A DNA stretch of 49,946 bases from Lapillicoccus sp. (GTDB taxonomy: Bacteria > Actinomycetota > Actinomycetes > Actinomycetales > Dermatophilaceae): positions 1 to 49,946 of the forward strand of contig NZ_JANXRJ010000223.1 in assembly GCF_025353065.1 (NCBI RefSeq), given 5' to 3'. How positions within the stretch are numbered: the first letter of the stretch is position 1; each line of letters begins with the position of its first letter. The position numbers and the translations under genes are program-made. Below the pieces are notes generated by a model, which had not been told where the DNA came from, did no database searches, and saw only the letters and a program-made list of their open reading frames with translations. Shown one piece after another: positions 8,907-16,933 of the stretch.

Positions 8907-11359
8907 CGCTCCACCTCGAAGGTCAGCTCGACCTCGTCGGCCAGCGAGATCCTGGTGCCGGGCGTGACGACCTGCTGCTCCTGCGGCCGCAGCCGCACCG
9001 GCCACCCGCCCGGGACCGTCACCGTCGTGCCGTTGGTCGCGTCGAGGTCGCGGACGACGACCTGCCATCCGTCGAGAACCACCTCGAGGTGGGTGCGCGA
9101 GACGTCCTTGCGAGGGCTCGCGACGCGCACGACGTGGGGACGCGAGGCGGCGGGCAGATCCAGAGGCGGCTTGGGTGCCCGACCGAGGATGACGCCGCGG
9201 TCGAGGGTGACGACATCTCCCGAGGACAGTCGCAGGTACCCGAGCGGCGGGCGCGGCATCGTGATCGGCTGCTGGGCGGCGATCTCGCGCGAGCACTGCC
9301 GGCACCGGCTGGTGTCGGGCGGGTTCGGGTGACCGGACGGGCAGCGCACCCCCGTGACGGACGGGCCACTCCCCTGGTCGTGGGGGGGCACGGCGCCCAC
9401 AGGCGTCCCGGTGTCGGCCGGCGTCGGGGTGACGGACTCGTCGCGATTAGCGGGGTTGTCGCGGCCGTCGGGGTTGTCACGGCTGTCGGGGTTGTGAGTG
9501 ACCGGCGCCGGTGCGGCGGCTGGGCGACCGGAGTAGAACCGCGCTCCCGTCGTGGCCGGAGGCGTCGCAACCGGGGGCGGCGGGGTCTGTGGTGCCACCA
9601 CGGGGACGATGGCGGCCGCCACGGGCACGGTTGAGATCCCGACCGGAGGCACTCGTCTCGGTGGCTCGTCCGCGCTGCGTCCGGGCGCGGTGACCTGTTG
9701 CGGCCCGGGTCGCACGACCGGCGCACCGGGCACCTGGGGGGCGGGCCATCCGCCCACCGGAGGTCCCTCGGGAATGGTACTGGGGGCGGTGGGGGGGTTT
9801 GCCCCCGCAGCGGTCCCGGCGCCGAGGCCGGCCGGGTCCTTAGGGGTGGCCCACGGTACGGAGGAGATGAGCAGACCTCCGCCGGCCACCGGGGACACGG
9901 GGTCGGACGCCGACACGACCTGCGGGAGGGCGGCCGGGTCGGCGCTCGGTTGCGCGGCGCCGCTGGCGAGGTCGGTTCCCGGGGGCAGGGGGACGGCGGG
10001 CGGTTGCTCCCTCACGGACGGGGGCAGGCTCACCGGCTCGTCAGGATCTGCGCGCTCGTCGTTGCGCTCGTCATGGCGATCGCCGAGCGCCACGAGCTTG
10101 GCGAGGTAGGCGTCCCGGTCGACGGTCCGCCCGAAGAGGTGGTCGTAGCCGACCTCCGCTGGTGCGGGCACGACGTCGGACGAGGCCGCCCACACGTCGG
10201 TCGGGTCGACCGAGGGCAGGGGTCCCGGACCGGGCGGCACGGAGGCTGGACCGCCCCGCGCGTGCCCACCGGCGAGAGGCAACGCGCTGGGGTGGGGGCC
10301 GTCCGTCTCGGCGTCGCCCGGCAACGGATGCGCGGGCGCCGGATTCGCGGGCGCCGGATCAGCAGACGACGGATCCGCAGGCGACGGATCAGCAGGTGAC
10401 GACCCGGGACCGTCGAGCGACGGGATCGCCGTCAGGGTCTGCTCCCCGACGACCGATGCCCCTGCGGGAGTCACCACAGTCACCGGAGGCACTTCAGTCA
10501 CCGCAGGCGCCGGTGCGCTCGCCGCCGGTGGTGGTGAGCCGGAGAACGGGGTCTGCGGCACACCCGCGAGCAGCGGCCGGTGGTCGCGCCACGACGGGAG
10601 GCCGTCGAGGAAGGAGCCCACCGCAGCCGGCGGGCTGCTCCCCGGGGGAGAACCGGAGGGAGGGGTCGAGTGAGAGGTCGAGGAAGAGGTCGAGGAAGGC
10701 GTGGAGAGCGGGATCGACGAAGAAGTGGAGGGCGGCTCGGCGGGTGACGGGAGCGCAGCGTCGGCCTCCGGTCTGGCCGGGGCGAGCGATGGGTCCGGTG
10801 CCTTCGCCGGGTCGGTCAACCAGCCCCGCGGGCCGGCCGAGCCCGCACCGGTCGGCAGGACGGGCACCAGGGGTCCCGAAGATCCCGGGGGGAACGACGC
10901 AGCGTCGGCCGGGGCCGGACTGTCGCTTGCAGGCGGCATACCAGCGAGAGTTGTTGTTGCAGTAGACGGCTGGCCAGCAGGATCCGGCCGGGGCCCGCTG
11001 CGGAGCCTGATCGCCTCGACCGACCCCTCGAGATCGACATCGAGCCAGACCCGCGCACTGGGCGCAGCGAGGAGGCGCTGGCCCTCGGGCGTTCCGACCT
11101 CGATCCAGGCGCTGCCGTGCGCGACGACCCGGATTGGGTCACCGACGTGGACACCCGCGAAGGAGGGCGCGCTCCGGGGTCCGTTCTTCGCCAGCACGTC
11201 GATGACGGCGTCGAGGTCGTCGCTGTCGGCGGCGTCGCTCGCACTGATCAGCAGCTCGTCGTCGTCACGCAGCGCGACGAGAAGGTGGACCGAGGGGCCA
11301 CCGATGTAGGTCCACCCGAGTGGGGGGATGTCGACGTCGACGGTCGGGGAGCTCACCAT
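8903..11359 (-). CDS. Zinc-ribbon and FHA-domain scaffold protein with long disordered linker
   Basis: The 818-residue protein has a folded N-terminal domain (about 1-140, starting near DVDIPPLGWTYIGG), then roughly 450 residues of Pro/Ala/Ser/Thr-rich low complexity, a two-pair cysteine zinc ribbon (CPSGHPNPPDTSRCRQC) and a C-terminal FHA domain (GRAPKPP, SRTHLEVVLDGW, DLDATNGT). FHA domains bind phosphothreonine peptides, so it probably reports or scaffolds the adjacent kinase. The linker contains tandem PADPS/PANPAP repeats encoded near 10330-10395. Start ATG 11359 is followed directly by GTG 11356, which overlaps the PP2C stop; either may be used. No signal peptide is seen, so it should be cytosolic. 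Confidence 0.8.
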   Translation of the reverse strand: MVSSPTVDVDIPPLGWTYIGGPSVHLLVALRDDDELLISASDAADSDDLDAVIDVLAKNGPRSAPSFAGVHVGDPIRVVAHGSAWIEVGTPEGQRLLAAPSARVWLDVDLEGSVEAIRLRSGPRPDPAGQPSTATTTLAGMPPASDSPAPADAASFPPGSSGPLVPVLPTGAGSAGPRGWLTDPAKAPDPSLAPARPEADAALPSPAEPPSTSSSIPLSTPSSTSSSTSHSTPPSGSPPGSSPPAAVGSFLDGLPSWRDHRPLLAGVPQTPFSGSPPPAASAPAPAVTEVPPVTVVTPAGASVVGEQTLTAIPSLDGPGSSPADPSPADPSSADPAPANPAPAHPLPGDAETDGPHPSALPLAGGHARGGPASVPPGPGPLPSVDPTDVWAASSDVVPAPAEVGYDHLFGRTVDRDAYLAKLVALGDRHDERNDERADPDEPVSLPPSVREQPPAVPLPPGTDLASGAAQPSADPAALPQVVSASDPVSPVAGGGLLISSVPWATPKDPAGLGAGTAAGANPPTAPSTIPEGPPVGGWPAPQVPGAPVVRPGPQQVTAPGRSADEPPRRVPPVGISTVPVAAAIVPVVAPQTPPPPVATPPATTGARFYSGRPAAAPAPVTHNPDSRDNPDGRDNPANRDESVTPTPADTGTPVGAVPPHDQGSGPSVTGVRCPSGHPNPPDTSRCRQCSREIAAQQPITMPRPPLGYLRLSSGDVVTLDRGVILGRAPKPPLDLPAASRPHVVRVASPRKDVSRTHLEVVLDGWQVVVRDLDATNGTTVTVPGGWPVRLRPQEQQVVTPGTRISLADEVELTFEVER

Positions 11360-12171
11360 CCTTCGGTCGTCACCTGACCCTGGCGCTCCTGGCGCCCTCG
11401 AGGCGACGTCTCCTCGTCGATGTCGGCGACGCCTTGCGCGCCGGCCAGGGAGACCACGATGGCCGTGACGTTGTCACGTCCACCGTGGTCGCAGGCGAGG
11501 TCGACGAGAGCGGTGGCCGCCGCCTGGGCGTCGGGGTGACCGAGCAGCACGCTGCGGATGTCGTCCGAGGAGCATTCGTTGCTCAGGCCGTCGGAGCAGA
11601 CCAGGAAGCGCTCGCCGGGTTGCTGGGGAAAGACCCAGGTGTCCACCGCGCCCATGGGGTCACGGCCGAGGGAGCGCGTGACGACGTTGCGGGCGGGGTG
11701 TGTCCGCGCCTCCTCCTCCGTGATCCACCCGGCGTCGATGAGCTCACGGACCTCGGAGTGGTCGACGGTGACCAGCTCGAGCTCACCGTCCCGTGAGAGC
11801 CGGTAGACGCGGGAGTCCCCGATGTTGAAGACGGCCCAGTGGTCGCTGCCGCTGACCTCGATGACCGCCAGTCCGGCCAGCGTCGTGCCCATGCCGGCCT
11901 GCCGGGGGTCGTTCGCGGCGGAGCGCAGGATGGTGCGGTTGGCTTCGTCGACCTGGGCGACGATGTCCTGCAGCCGCAGCCGGGCCATCCCGTCGAGCCG
12001 CCCCACGGTGCGCGCGGCGATCTCGCTGGCCACCTCGCCCGCCGCGTGCCCACCCATCCCGTCGGCGACGGCGAACACGGACTCCGAGGCGACCGCGGCG
12101 TCCTCGTTGTGGTCGCGGACCCGACCGACGTCGGTCGCCACTCCTGCCGTGAGCTCGAGCATCACGGTCAT
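11353..12171 (-). CDS. PP2C-family Ser/Thr protein phosphatase (PstP type)
   Basis: The 272-residue soluble phosphatase shows the PP2C metal-binding motifs RDHNEDA, ADGMGGHAAGE, CSDGLSN and the final GGRDNVTAIVV. It removes phosphate from Ser/Thr residues with two Mn/Mg ions and would oppose the kinase encoded three genes away. Unlike many actinobacterial PstP proteins it lacks a membrane segment and external tail. The ATG overlaps the stop of the preceding gene (ATGA), and its own stop overlaps the FHA gene, indicating translational coupling. Confidence 0.93.
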   Translation of the reverse strand: MTVMLELTAGVATDVGRVRDHNEDAAVASESVFAVADGMGGHAAGEVASEIAARTVGRLDGMARLRLQDIVAQVDEANRTILRSAANDPRQAGMGTTLAGLAVIEVSGSDHWAVFNIGDSRVYRLSRDGELELVTVDHSEVRELIDAGWITEEEARTHPARNVVTRSLGRDPMGAVDTWVFPQQPGERFLVCSDGLSNECSSDDIRSVLLGHPDAQAAATALVDLACDHGGRDNVTAIVVSLAGAQGVADIDEETSPRGRQERQGQVTTEGW

Positions 12172-12677
12172 GCCCGCACGCCGGAGCGAGCCTTCCAGGG
12201 GACGACCCTGGCGCTCCGGATGATCGTCTTGATGACCGGGTAGTCCGTGGCTGCAGCCGAGCCACCGCAGGTGCCGACCAGCTGCAGGAGGTTGACGGCA
12301 CCTCCCGGCACGACGGGCTCCAAGGTGTGGAACAGGTGCACCTGCAGCAGGGTGCCGGCGCGGTCGTCCACCCAGGAGAGGTCGATGCCGTCGAAGACAC
12401 AGCCATCGATCTCACCCCGGAACACGCCGGCGGTCTCGCCCTGTGCCCTCCCCGCGGCGGTGGCCCGGATCTCCTCGACCGCGCGGTCGACGGTGAAATC
12501 GTCCTCCCGGTGCTCGACACGCACCAGCACGTTGCTCATGAAGTCTCGGTCGGCGCCCGGCTTCCGGGCCGAGAGCAGCGCCCCGGGCGCCGTGGTCGGC
12601 TCCCAGCCCTGCGGGAGGTCGAGGGACACCTCCGGCGGAGCGGGGAACAGCTCGCTCGGCGAGGAGATCGTCGTCAT
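12168..12677 (-). CDS. Mog1/PsbP-like (DUF1795/LpqN-type) protein, copy 2
   Basis: A 169-residue protein without signal peptide, beginning MTTISSPSELFPAPPEVSLD and continuing with an alternating beta/alpha pattern (GWEPTTAPGALLSARKPG, VLVRVEHREDDF, LSWVDDRAGTLLQVHLFH). It resembles the Mog1/PsbP fold proteins (DUF1795, LpqN) found beside type VII secretion genes, but the match is by eye. It is clearly a paralogue of the gene just upstream (12709-13257), sharing VRVEHREDDF, SWVDD and a CGG near the end. AAAGGA sits upstream of the ATG at 12677. The stop overlaps the PP2C start. It may be a chaperone or accessory factor for the WXG100-like protein at the head of the operon (inference). Confidence 0.6.
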   Translation of the reverse strand: MTTISSPSELFPAPPEVSLDLPQGWEPTTAPGALLSARKPGADRDFMSNVLVRVEHREDDFTVDRAVEEIRATAAGRAQGETAGVFRGEIDGCVFDGIDLSWVDDRAGTLLQVHLFHTLEPVVPGGAVNLLQLVGTCGGSAAATDYPVIKTIIRSARVVPWKARSGVRA

Positions 12678-12708
12678 GGTGCGGATCCTTTCATCCGAGG
12701 ACGGGGCA

Positions 12709-13257
12709 TCAGGCGCCGTGCGAGGTGCCGACGGGCCCGTTCTGCTCGACGCGCCCGCCCTGCTCGACGCTCCCGACCTGCCAGGGCGTGATGGTCGCTG
12801 AGCGCAGGACCCCCTGCAGCACCTCGTACTCCGTGGCGGCCTCGGGTCCACCGCACGAGCCGATCAGCTGGATCATCTGGACGGCGCCGCCGGGCACGAG
12901 CGCCTCGAGCGCGTGGAAGAGGTGGACCTGCAGGATGGTGCCGACCTGGTCGTCGACCCACGACAGGTCGAGCCCGACGAAGGTCAGTCCGCCGATCTCG
13001 CCCTGGAACGGCGGCGAGGCCACGCCCTGCGGCCGCCCCGGGGCGCTGCCCTGGATCTCCGCCACCGCACGGGAGACGTCGAAGTCGTCCTCCCGGTGCT
13101 CGACCCGGACCACGACGTTCGTCATGAAGCCCGGCCCCGGCTTCCGGGCGGCGAGCACGGTGCCCGGGGCCTGCGTTGCCTCCCAGCCGTCGGGGAGGTC
13201 GAGCGACAGCGCCGGGAGCGCCGGGAAGCGCTCGCTCGGGTAGGTCACGGTCGTCAT
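12709..13257 (-). CDS. Mog1/PsbP-like (DUF1795/LpqN-type) protein, copy 1
   Basis: The 182-residue protein begins MTTVTYPSERFPALPALSLD and is collinear with its downstream paralogue: GWEATQAPGTVLAARKPG, VVVRVEHREDDFDV, LSWVDDQVGTILQVHLFHAL and IGSCGG. It differs by a C-terminal extension of about 20 residues rich in Gly, Gln and Val (SVEQGGRVEQNG). No signal peptide or membrane segment is present. A good ribosome-binding site (GGAAGG) precedes the ATG at 13257. Its position between a WXG100-like gene and PP2C suggests an accessory role in the same system; function is not known. Confidence 0.6.
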   Translation of the reverse strand: MTTVTYPSERFPALPALSLDLPDGWEATQAPGTVLAARKPGPGFMTNVVVRVEHREDDFDVSRAVAEIQGSAPGRPQGVASPPFQGEIGGLTFVGLDLSWVDDQVGTILQVHLFHALEALVPGGAVQMIQLIGSCGGPEAATEYEVLQGVLRSATITPWQVGSVEQGGRVEQNGPVGTSHGA

Positions 13258-13378
13258 GGCTGGGAAGGTCCTTCCGCGGGTCGCGCCCGGATCGGTCGAT
13301 GTGGTCGTTGGTGCACTCCGGGTCCATTCTCACCGACGCCTTCCGTCATCACCTCATGCAATCGGCCGGGAGCCCCGG

Positions 13379-14647
13379 TCAGAACCAGTTGCTCGGGTCG
13401 AGGGCGTGACCCACGTCGTCGATCACGGCCTTCGGGCTGAAGCTGACGTCGAACGTGATGTCGATCCCGATCCCCAGGGTCGCCCCGAGGTCGGCGCTGA
13501 CCCCCACCTTGTCGAGGCTGAGGGAGGCATCGGCGGTGGCCTTGATGCCGACCCCGTAGGAGACCCCGACACCGGCCGAGGCGTCGACGTACCTGGTGTC
13601 CACCCCGGCGGCCGCCTCCGCCTTGCCCCCGACGAAGGCATCGGCACCGACGTGCGCCTGCAGCCCGTCCGGCCCGACCCCGACCATCCCTGATGCGTTG
13701 GCCTCCGCACCGGCGTAGGCCTTGCCCTCGGCATACGCCGGTCCGGCCATCACCTTGCCCTGGGCGTAGCCGAGATAGGCGCCGGCGGTGGCGCTCGCTC
13801 CGACGCCGAGGATGCCGTCCTTGTAGCCGGAGTAGGCGTCGCCCTGCGCCTGTGCGTAGCCGACCGCGGCCATCACCTCGTGGTGCGCGCCCACGTCGGA
13901 CACCGTGGCCACGGCCACGTCCGCCTGGCCGTGGGCGAGGTTGTAGGTCGCGCTGGCATGGTCGCTGACCTTGTCGGGACCCTCGGGGGCGGCGTGCTGC
14001 GGCTGGGGGCCGCGGTCGCGCTGGTAGCCGATGCTCTGGCCGTAGTCCTGCGCGACCTTGTGGTTGCCGAGGTAGGTCTCGCCGTAGGAGGAGCCGCGGG
14101 AGGTCTGGCCGTCGGCGAGCAGCCCCGTCGTGGTGGTGGTGTCGATGCCCACCCGCGTCTGACCGGGCCCGTCGGTGACGGAGAGGGTGGTGGTGGTGCT
14201 GCCGTGCTTCACCGCATACTCCGTCGTATGTCCGGTCGGGGTGTAGCTGGTGCGCGCCGGGCCCTGCCCGTCGGGGGTCAGCCAGCTCGGGGTTCCGGGC
14301 CCACCCCCGGAGCCGCTCGGCCCACCACCTGACCCACCCGGCCGGCTGCCTCCCCCGGTGGTCCCGCCGCCCCCGGAACCGCTGGCGCGGCGCTGGTCCG
14401 CCGCGTTCTGGGTGAGCTTCTCAGCGAGCCCGGCGAGCGTCGCGCTGGCCTGGCGGCAGGACGGGCCGACCTTGGTCCGAAAGATCGCCATCGACGCGCC
14501 CTGGTCGTCTCCCGACCAGTTGGGCGCGAGCACCAGGGCGACGCCGGAGGTGGCGCGGTCGATCTCGAGGAGCTCCGCGGCATACTGGCGGAACCGGCCG
14601 GTGCTCGCGTCGAGCGCCTCCGGGTCGGCTCCCGTGGTGAATGCCAT
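13379..14647 (-). CDS. WXG100-like protein with long Gly/Ala-rich C-terminal domain
   Basis: The 422-residue protein starts with a WXG100-like helical hairpin (about residues 1-95) whose turn reads NWSGDDQGASM, that is, a W-x-G motif. A Gly/Ser/Pro linker (GGGGTTGGGSRPGGSGGG) and then about 290 residues follow, in which Ala, Gly and Tyr recur (GAYLGYAQGK, AYAEGKAYAGAEANASG, GVGVSYGVGIKATADASL). The end is DDVGHALDPSNWF. WXG100 heads mark type VII secretion substrates; the C-terminal domain is not recognised and could be an effector or structural domain. GGAGGAGG stands just before the ATG at 14647. It is the first gene of the long minus-strand operon and has no immunity-like neighbour apart from the two Mog1/PsbP-like genes. 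Export is inferred. Confidence 0.65.
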   Translation of the reverse strand: MAFTTGADPEALDASTGRFRQYAAELLEIDRATSGVALVLAPNWSGDDQGASMAIFRTKVGPSCRQASATLAGLAEKLTQNAADQRRASGSGGGGTTGGGSRPGGSGGGPSGSGGGPGTPSWLTPDGQGPARTSYTPTGHTTEYAVKHGSTTTTLSVTDGPGQTRVGIDTTTTTGLLADGQTSRGSSYGETYLGNHKVAQDYGQSIGYQRDRGPQPQHAAPEGPDKVSDHASATYNLAHGQADVAVATVSDVGAHHEVMAAVGYAQAQGDAYSGYKDGILGVGASATAGAYLGYAQGKVMAGPAYAEGKAYAGAEANASGMVGVGPDGLQAHVGADAFVGGKAEAAAGVDTRYVDASAGVGVSYGVGIKATADASLSLDKVGVSADLGATLGIGIDITFDVSFSPKAVIDDVGHALDPSNWF

Positions 14648-14745
14648 GTCGACCTCCTCCCTGTCCGCGCCTCGTGCTGCCGTTCCTGGTGGGCGCGGCG
14701 GGCGCGGCGACCGGGTGCCCCCTGGACCACCCGGTCGCGCTGACA

Positions 14746-14759
14746 CGACCGTACGGTCG
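14746..14759. promoter_or_regulatory. 14-bp perfect palindrome upstream of WXG operon
   Basis: CGACCGTACGGTCG is a perfect palindrome in the 184-base gap between the divergent-side cca 3' end and the WXG100-like gene. It lies about 100 bases before that gene's start, where an operator of the long operon would sit. No cognate regulator is recognised. Confidence 0.35.
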
Positions 14760-14775
14760 CGGGAAGGTTCCGGGA

Positions 14776-14793
14776 ATGGGGAGCACTCCCCAT
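14776..14793. promoter_or_regulatory. 18-bp perfect inverted repeat upstream of WXG operon
   Basis: ATGGGGAGCACTCCCCAT has two 8-base arms around CA. It may be an operator or, with its short loop, part of a transcription stop for cca, which however ends 3' at 14832 and would read through it. The operator reading is preferred. Confidence 0.35.
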
Positions 14794-14831
14794 CGGAGCG
14801 GTCGGGCAGGTTCAGCAGCGCTCGACCGCGC

Positions 14832-16337
14832 TCAGGCCGAGGGCCGTTCGGCCCACCAGGCGAGCAGCCGCTCGCGCGCCACATCCGGGCCGAGCAGGCC
14901 CTCGTCGAGCCGGAGGGCGAGGAGGAAGCGGTAGGCCTGCCCGATCTCCCGACCCGGCGGTATGCCGAGCAGCTCACCGATCTCGTCGCCGTCGAGCTCC
15001 GGCCGCACGGCGGCCAGCTCCTCCTGCTCGAGCAGCGTCTCGATCCGGGCCTCGAGCTCGTCGTAGGTGCGCGCGAGACGGGCCGCCTTGTGGGCGTTGC
15101 GGGTCGTGGAGTCGGAGCGGGTCAGCAGGTGGAGCCGGCCCAGCAGCGGGCCGGCGTCGGTGATGTAGCGGCGGACGGCCGAGTCGGTCCACTCCCCGGT
15201 GCCGTAGCCGTGGAAGCGCAGGTGCAGTTCGACGAGCCGCGAGACCGCCTTGATGGTGTCCTTGTCGAAGCGCAGCGCCCGCAGTCGCTTGGCGACGAGC
15301 TTGGCTCCGACCACCTCGTGGTGGTGGAAGCTCACCCCGCCCGCGGGCTCGAAACGGCGGGTGGCGGGCTTGCCGACGTCGTGGAGCAGTGCGGCCAGCC
15401 GGAGCACGAGGTCGGGCCCGGACACCTCGACGGGGGTCTTGACCCCCGTGACCCGGCGACGACCCTCGAGGCCGATGGCCTGCTCGAGCACCGTGAGGGA
15501 GTGCTCGTAGACGTCCTTGTGGCGGTGGTGCTCGTCGATCTCGAGCATGAGCGCCGGCAGCTCCGGGAGGAACTCGGCGGCCAGCCCGGTCTCGACGAGC
15601 AGGGTGAGCCCGGCCCGGGGCGACGCCGAGAGCAGCGTCTTGCTCAGCTCGTCCCGGACCCGCTCGGCCGAGATCATCGACAACGTCGACGCGCGCTCGA
15701 CCATCGCGGCGCGGACCTCAGGCGCGACGGCGAAACCGAGCTGCGCGGCGAAACGGGCCGCCCGCATCATCCGCAGGGGGTCGTCGGCGAAGGACTCCTC
15801 CGGCGTCGCGGGCGTGCGGATCACCCGCGCCGCCAGGTCGGCGATCCCGGAGTGCTGGTCGACGAACTCCAGCGAGGGCAGCCGGATCGCCATCGCGTTG
15901 ACCGTGAAGTCGCGGCGCACGAGGTCCTCGGCGAGCGAGGTGCCGAAGACCACCTCGGGCTTGCGGCTCGCCCGGTCGTAGGAGTCGGTGCGGTAGGTCG
16001 TGATCTCGATGATCGTGGCGCCGAGCCGCAGGCCGATCGTGCCGAAGGCCCGGCCCACGTCCCAGTGCGCGTCGGCCCACGACCCGGCGACGGCGAGGAT
16101 CTCGTCGGGGGTGGCGTCGGTGGTGAAGTCGAGGTCGGCGCTCGTCCGGCCGAGGAACGCGTCCCGGACCGGGCCACCGACGAGCGCGAGCTCGTGCCCG
16201 GCGACGGTGAAGAGGCCGCCGAGCTCCTGCAGCAGGGGGAGCACCGGCGCCAGGCCTGCGACGGCCTTCCGCCGGAGACGGTCCCCGTCCGCCCCAGAGC
16301 CCTGTCCGGACGGTGGGGGTGGTGAGGAGACGGACAC
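14832..16337 (-). CDS. cca: CCA tRNA nucleotidyltransferase
   Basis: The 501-residue enzyme adds or repairs the 3' CCA of tRNAs. The head domain shows LVGGPVRDAFLGR and the metal-binding pair in SADLDFTTDA; the motif DDPLRMMRAARFAAQLGF follows. A C-terminal HD domain reads LLHDVGKP. GTG 16337 (VSVSSPPPPSG) is chosen because earlier codons in the frame are low-complexity Arg-rich sequence antisense to the Nudix promoter. Divergent pairing with a mutT-like gene is the normal actinobacterial arrangement (pcnA/mutT4 in mycobacteria). Encoded tRNA-Ala in this window lacks a genomic CCA, so the enzyme is needed. Confidence 0.93.
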   Translation of the reverse strand: MSVSSPPPPSGQGSGADGDRLRRKAVAGLAPVLPLLQELGGLFTVAGHELALVGGPVRDAFLGRTSADLDFTTDATPDEILAVAGSWADAHWDVGRAFGTIGLRLGATIIEITTYRTDSYDRASRKPEVVFGTSLAEDLVRRDFTVNAMAIRLPSLEFVDQHSGIADLAARVIRTPATPEESFADDPLRMMRAARFAAQLGFAVAPEVRAAMVERASTLSMISAERVRDELSKTLLSASPRAGLTLLVETGLAAEFLPELPALMLEIDEHHRHKDVYEHSLTVLEQAIGLEGRRRVTGVKTPVEVSGPDLVLRLAALLHDVGKPATRRFEPAGGVSFHHHEVVGAKLVAKRLRALRFDKDTIKAVSRLVELHLRFHGYGTGEWTDSAVRRYITDAGPLLGRLHLLTRSDSTTRNAHKAARLARTYDELEARIETLLEQEELAAVRPELDGDEIGELLGIPPGREIGQAYRFLLALRLDEGLLGPDVARERLLAWWAERPSA

Positions 16338-16419
16338 GGCGGTCCAGCCTAGGCGGTCGGGTGGCCTGACGTGACCGGTGCGACGTGCGCGGGCCCGCAC
16401 CGAGCGCAGGGTCGCTGGT

Positions 16420-16425
16420 TACAGT
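16420..16425 (+). promoter_or_regulatory. -10 element TACAGT for a leaderless Nudix mRNA
   Basis: TACAGT ends six bases before the ATG at 16432, and no Shine-Dalgarno sequence lies between. This is the geometry of leaderless actinobacterial transcripts, whose first base is the start codon. The same spacing recurs at 41186. Confidence 0.5.
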
Positions 16426-16431
16426 GGGCTG

Positions 16432-16917
16432 ATGAGTGCCATGACGTCAGGCCAGGCGAACCACGCCCGCCGCCTGCCCGCCGTGGAGGAGCGCTCGGCC
16501 GGAGGCGTCGTCATCGACGTCCACGAAGGTGTCGCCAGGATCGCCGTCATCGCCCGTCGCAACCGCGCCGGAAGGGTGGAGTGGTGCCTGCCCAAGGGGC
16601 ACATCGAAGCCGGCGAGACCCTGACCGAGACCGCCGAGCGGGAGGTCGCCGAGGAGACGGGGATCGTGGGCCGCGTGCTCGCCGAGCTCGGCACCATCGA
16701 CTACTGGTTCGCGACGTCCGACCGGCGGGTGCACAAGTTCGTCCACCACTACCTGCTCGAGGCCACCGGGGGAGAGCTCACCATCGAGAACGACCCCGAC
16801 CACGAGGCGATCGACGTGGCGTGGTTCCCCCTCGTCGAGGTGCACCTGCAGCTCACGTTCCCCAACGAGCGCCGGATCGCGCAGGTCGCCTGGGAGCGGC
16901 TGGCAGGCACCGCGTGA
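16432..16917 (+). CDS. Nudix hydrolase (MutT4-like)
   Basis: A 161-residue Nudix hydrolase with a complete Nudix box from GHIEAGETLTETAEREV to AEETGI, preceded by AGGVVIDV. Such enzymes hydrolyse nucleoside diphosphates linked to other groups; the substrate cannot be told from sequence. The position opposite cca and before the DUF6049 gene matches mycobacterial mutT4 (Rv3908) synteny. ATG 16432 is chosen from the leaderless promoter spacing; ATG 16441 is an alternative. Upstream in-frame codons from 16378 are Arg-rich and not convincing. Confidence 0.9.
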   Translation: MSAMTSGQANHARRLPAVEERSAGGVVIDVHEGVARIAVIARRNRAGRVEWCLPKGHIEAGETLTETAEREVAEETGIVGRVLAELGTIDYWFATSDRRVHKFVHHYLLEATGGELTIENDPDHEAIDVAWFPLVEVHLQLTFPNERRIAQVAWERLAGTA

Positions 16918-16933
16918 GTCGAGCGGTCGCCAC

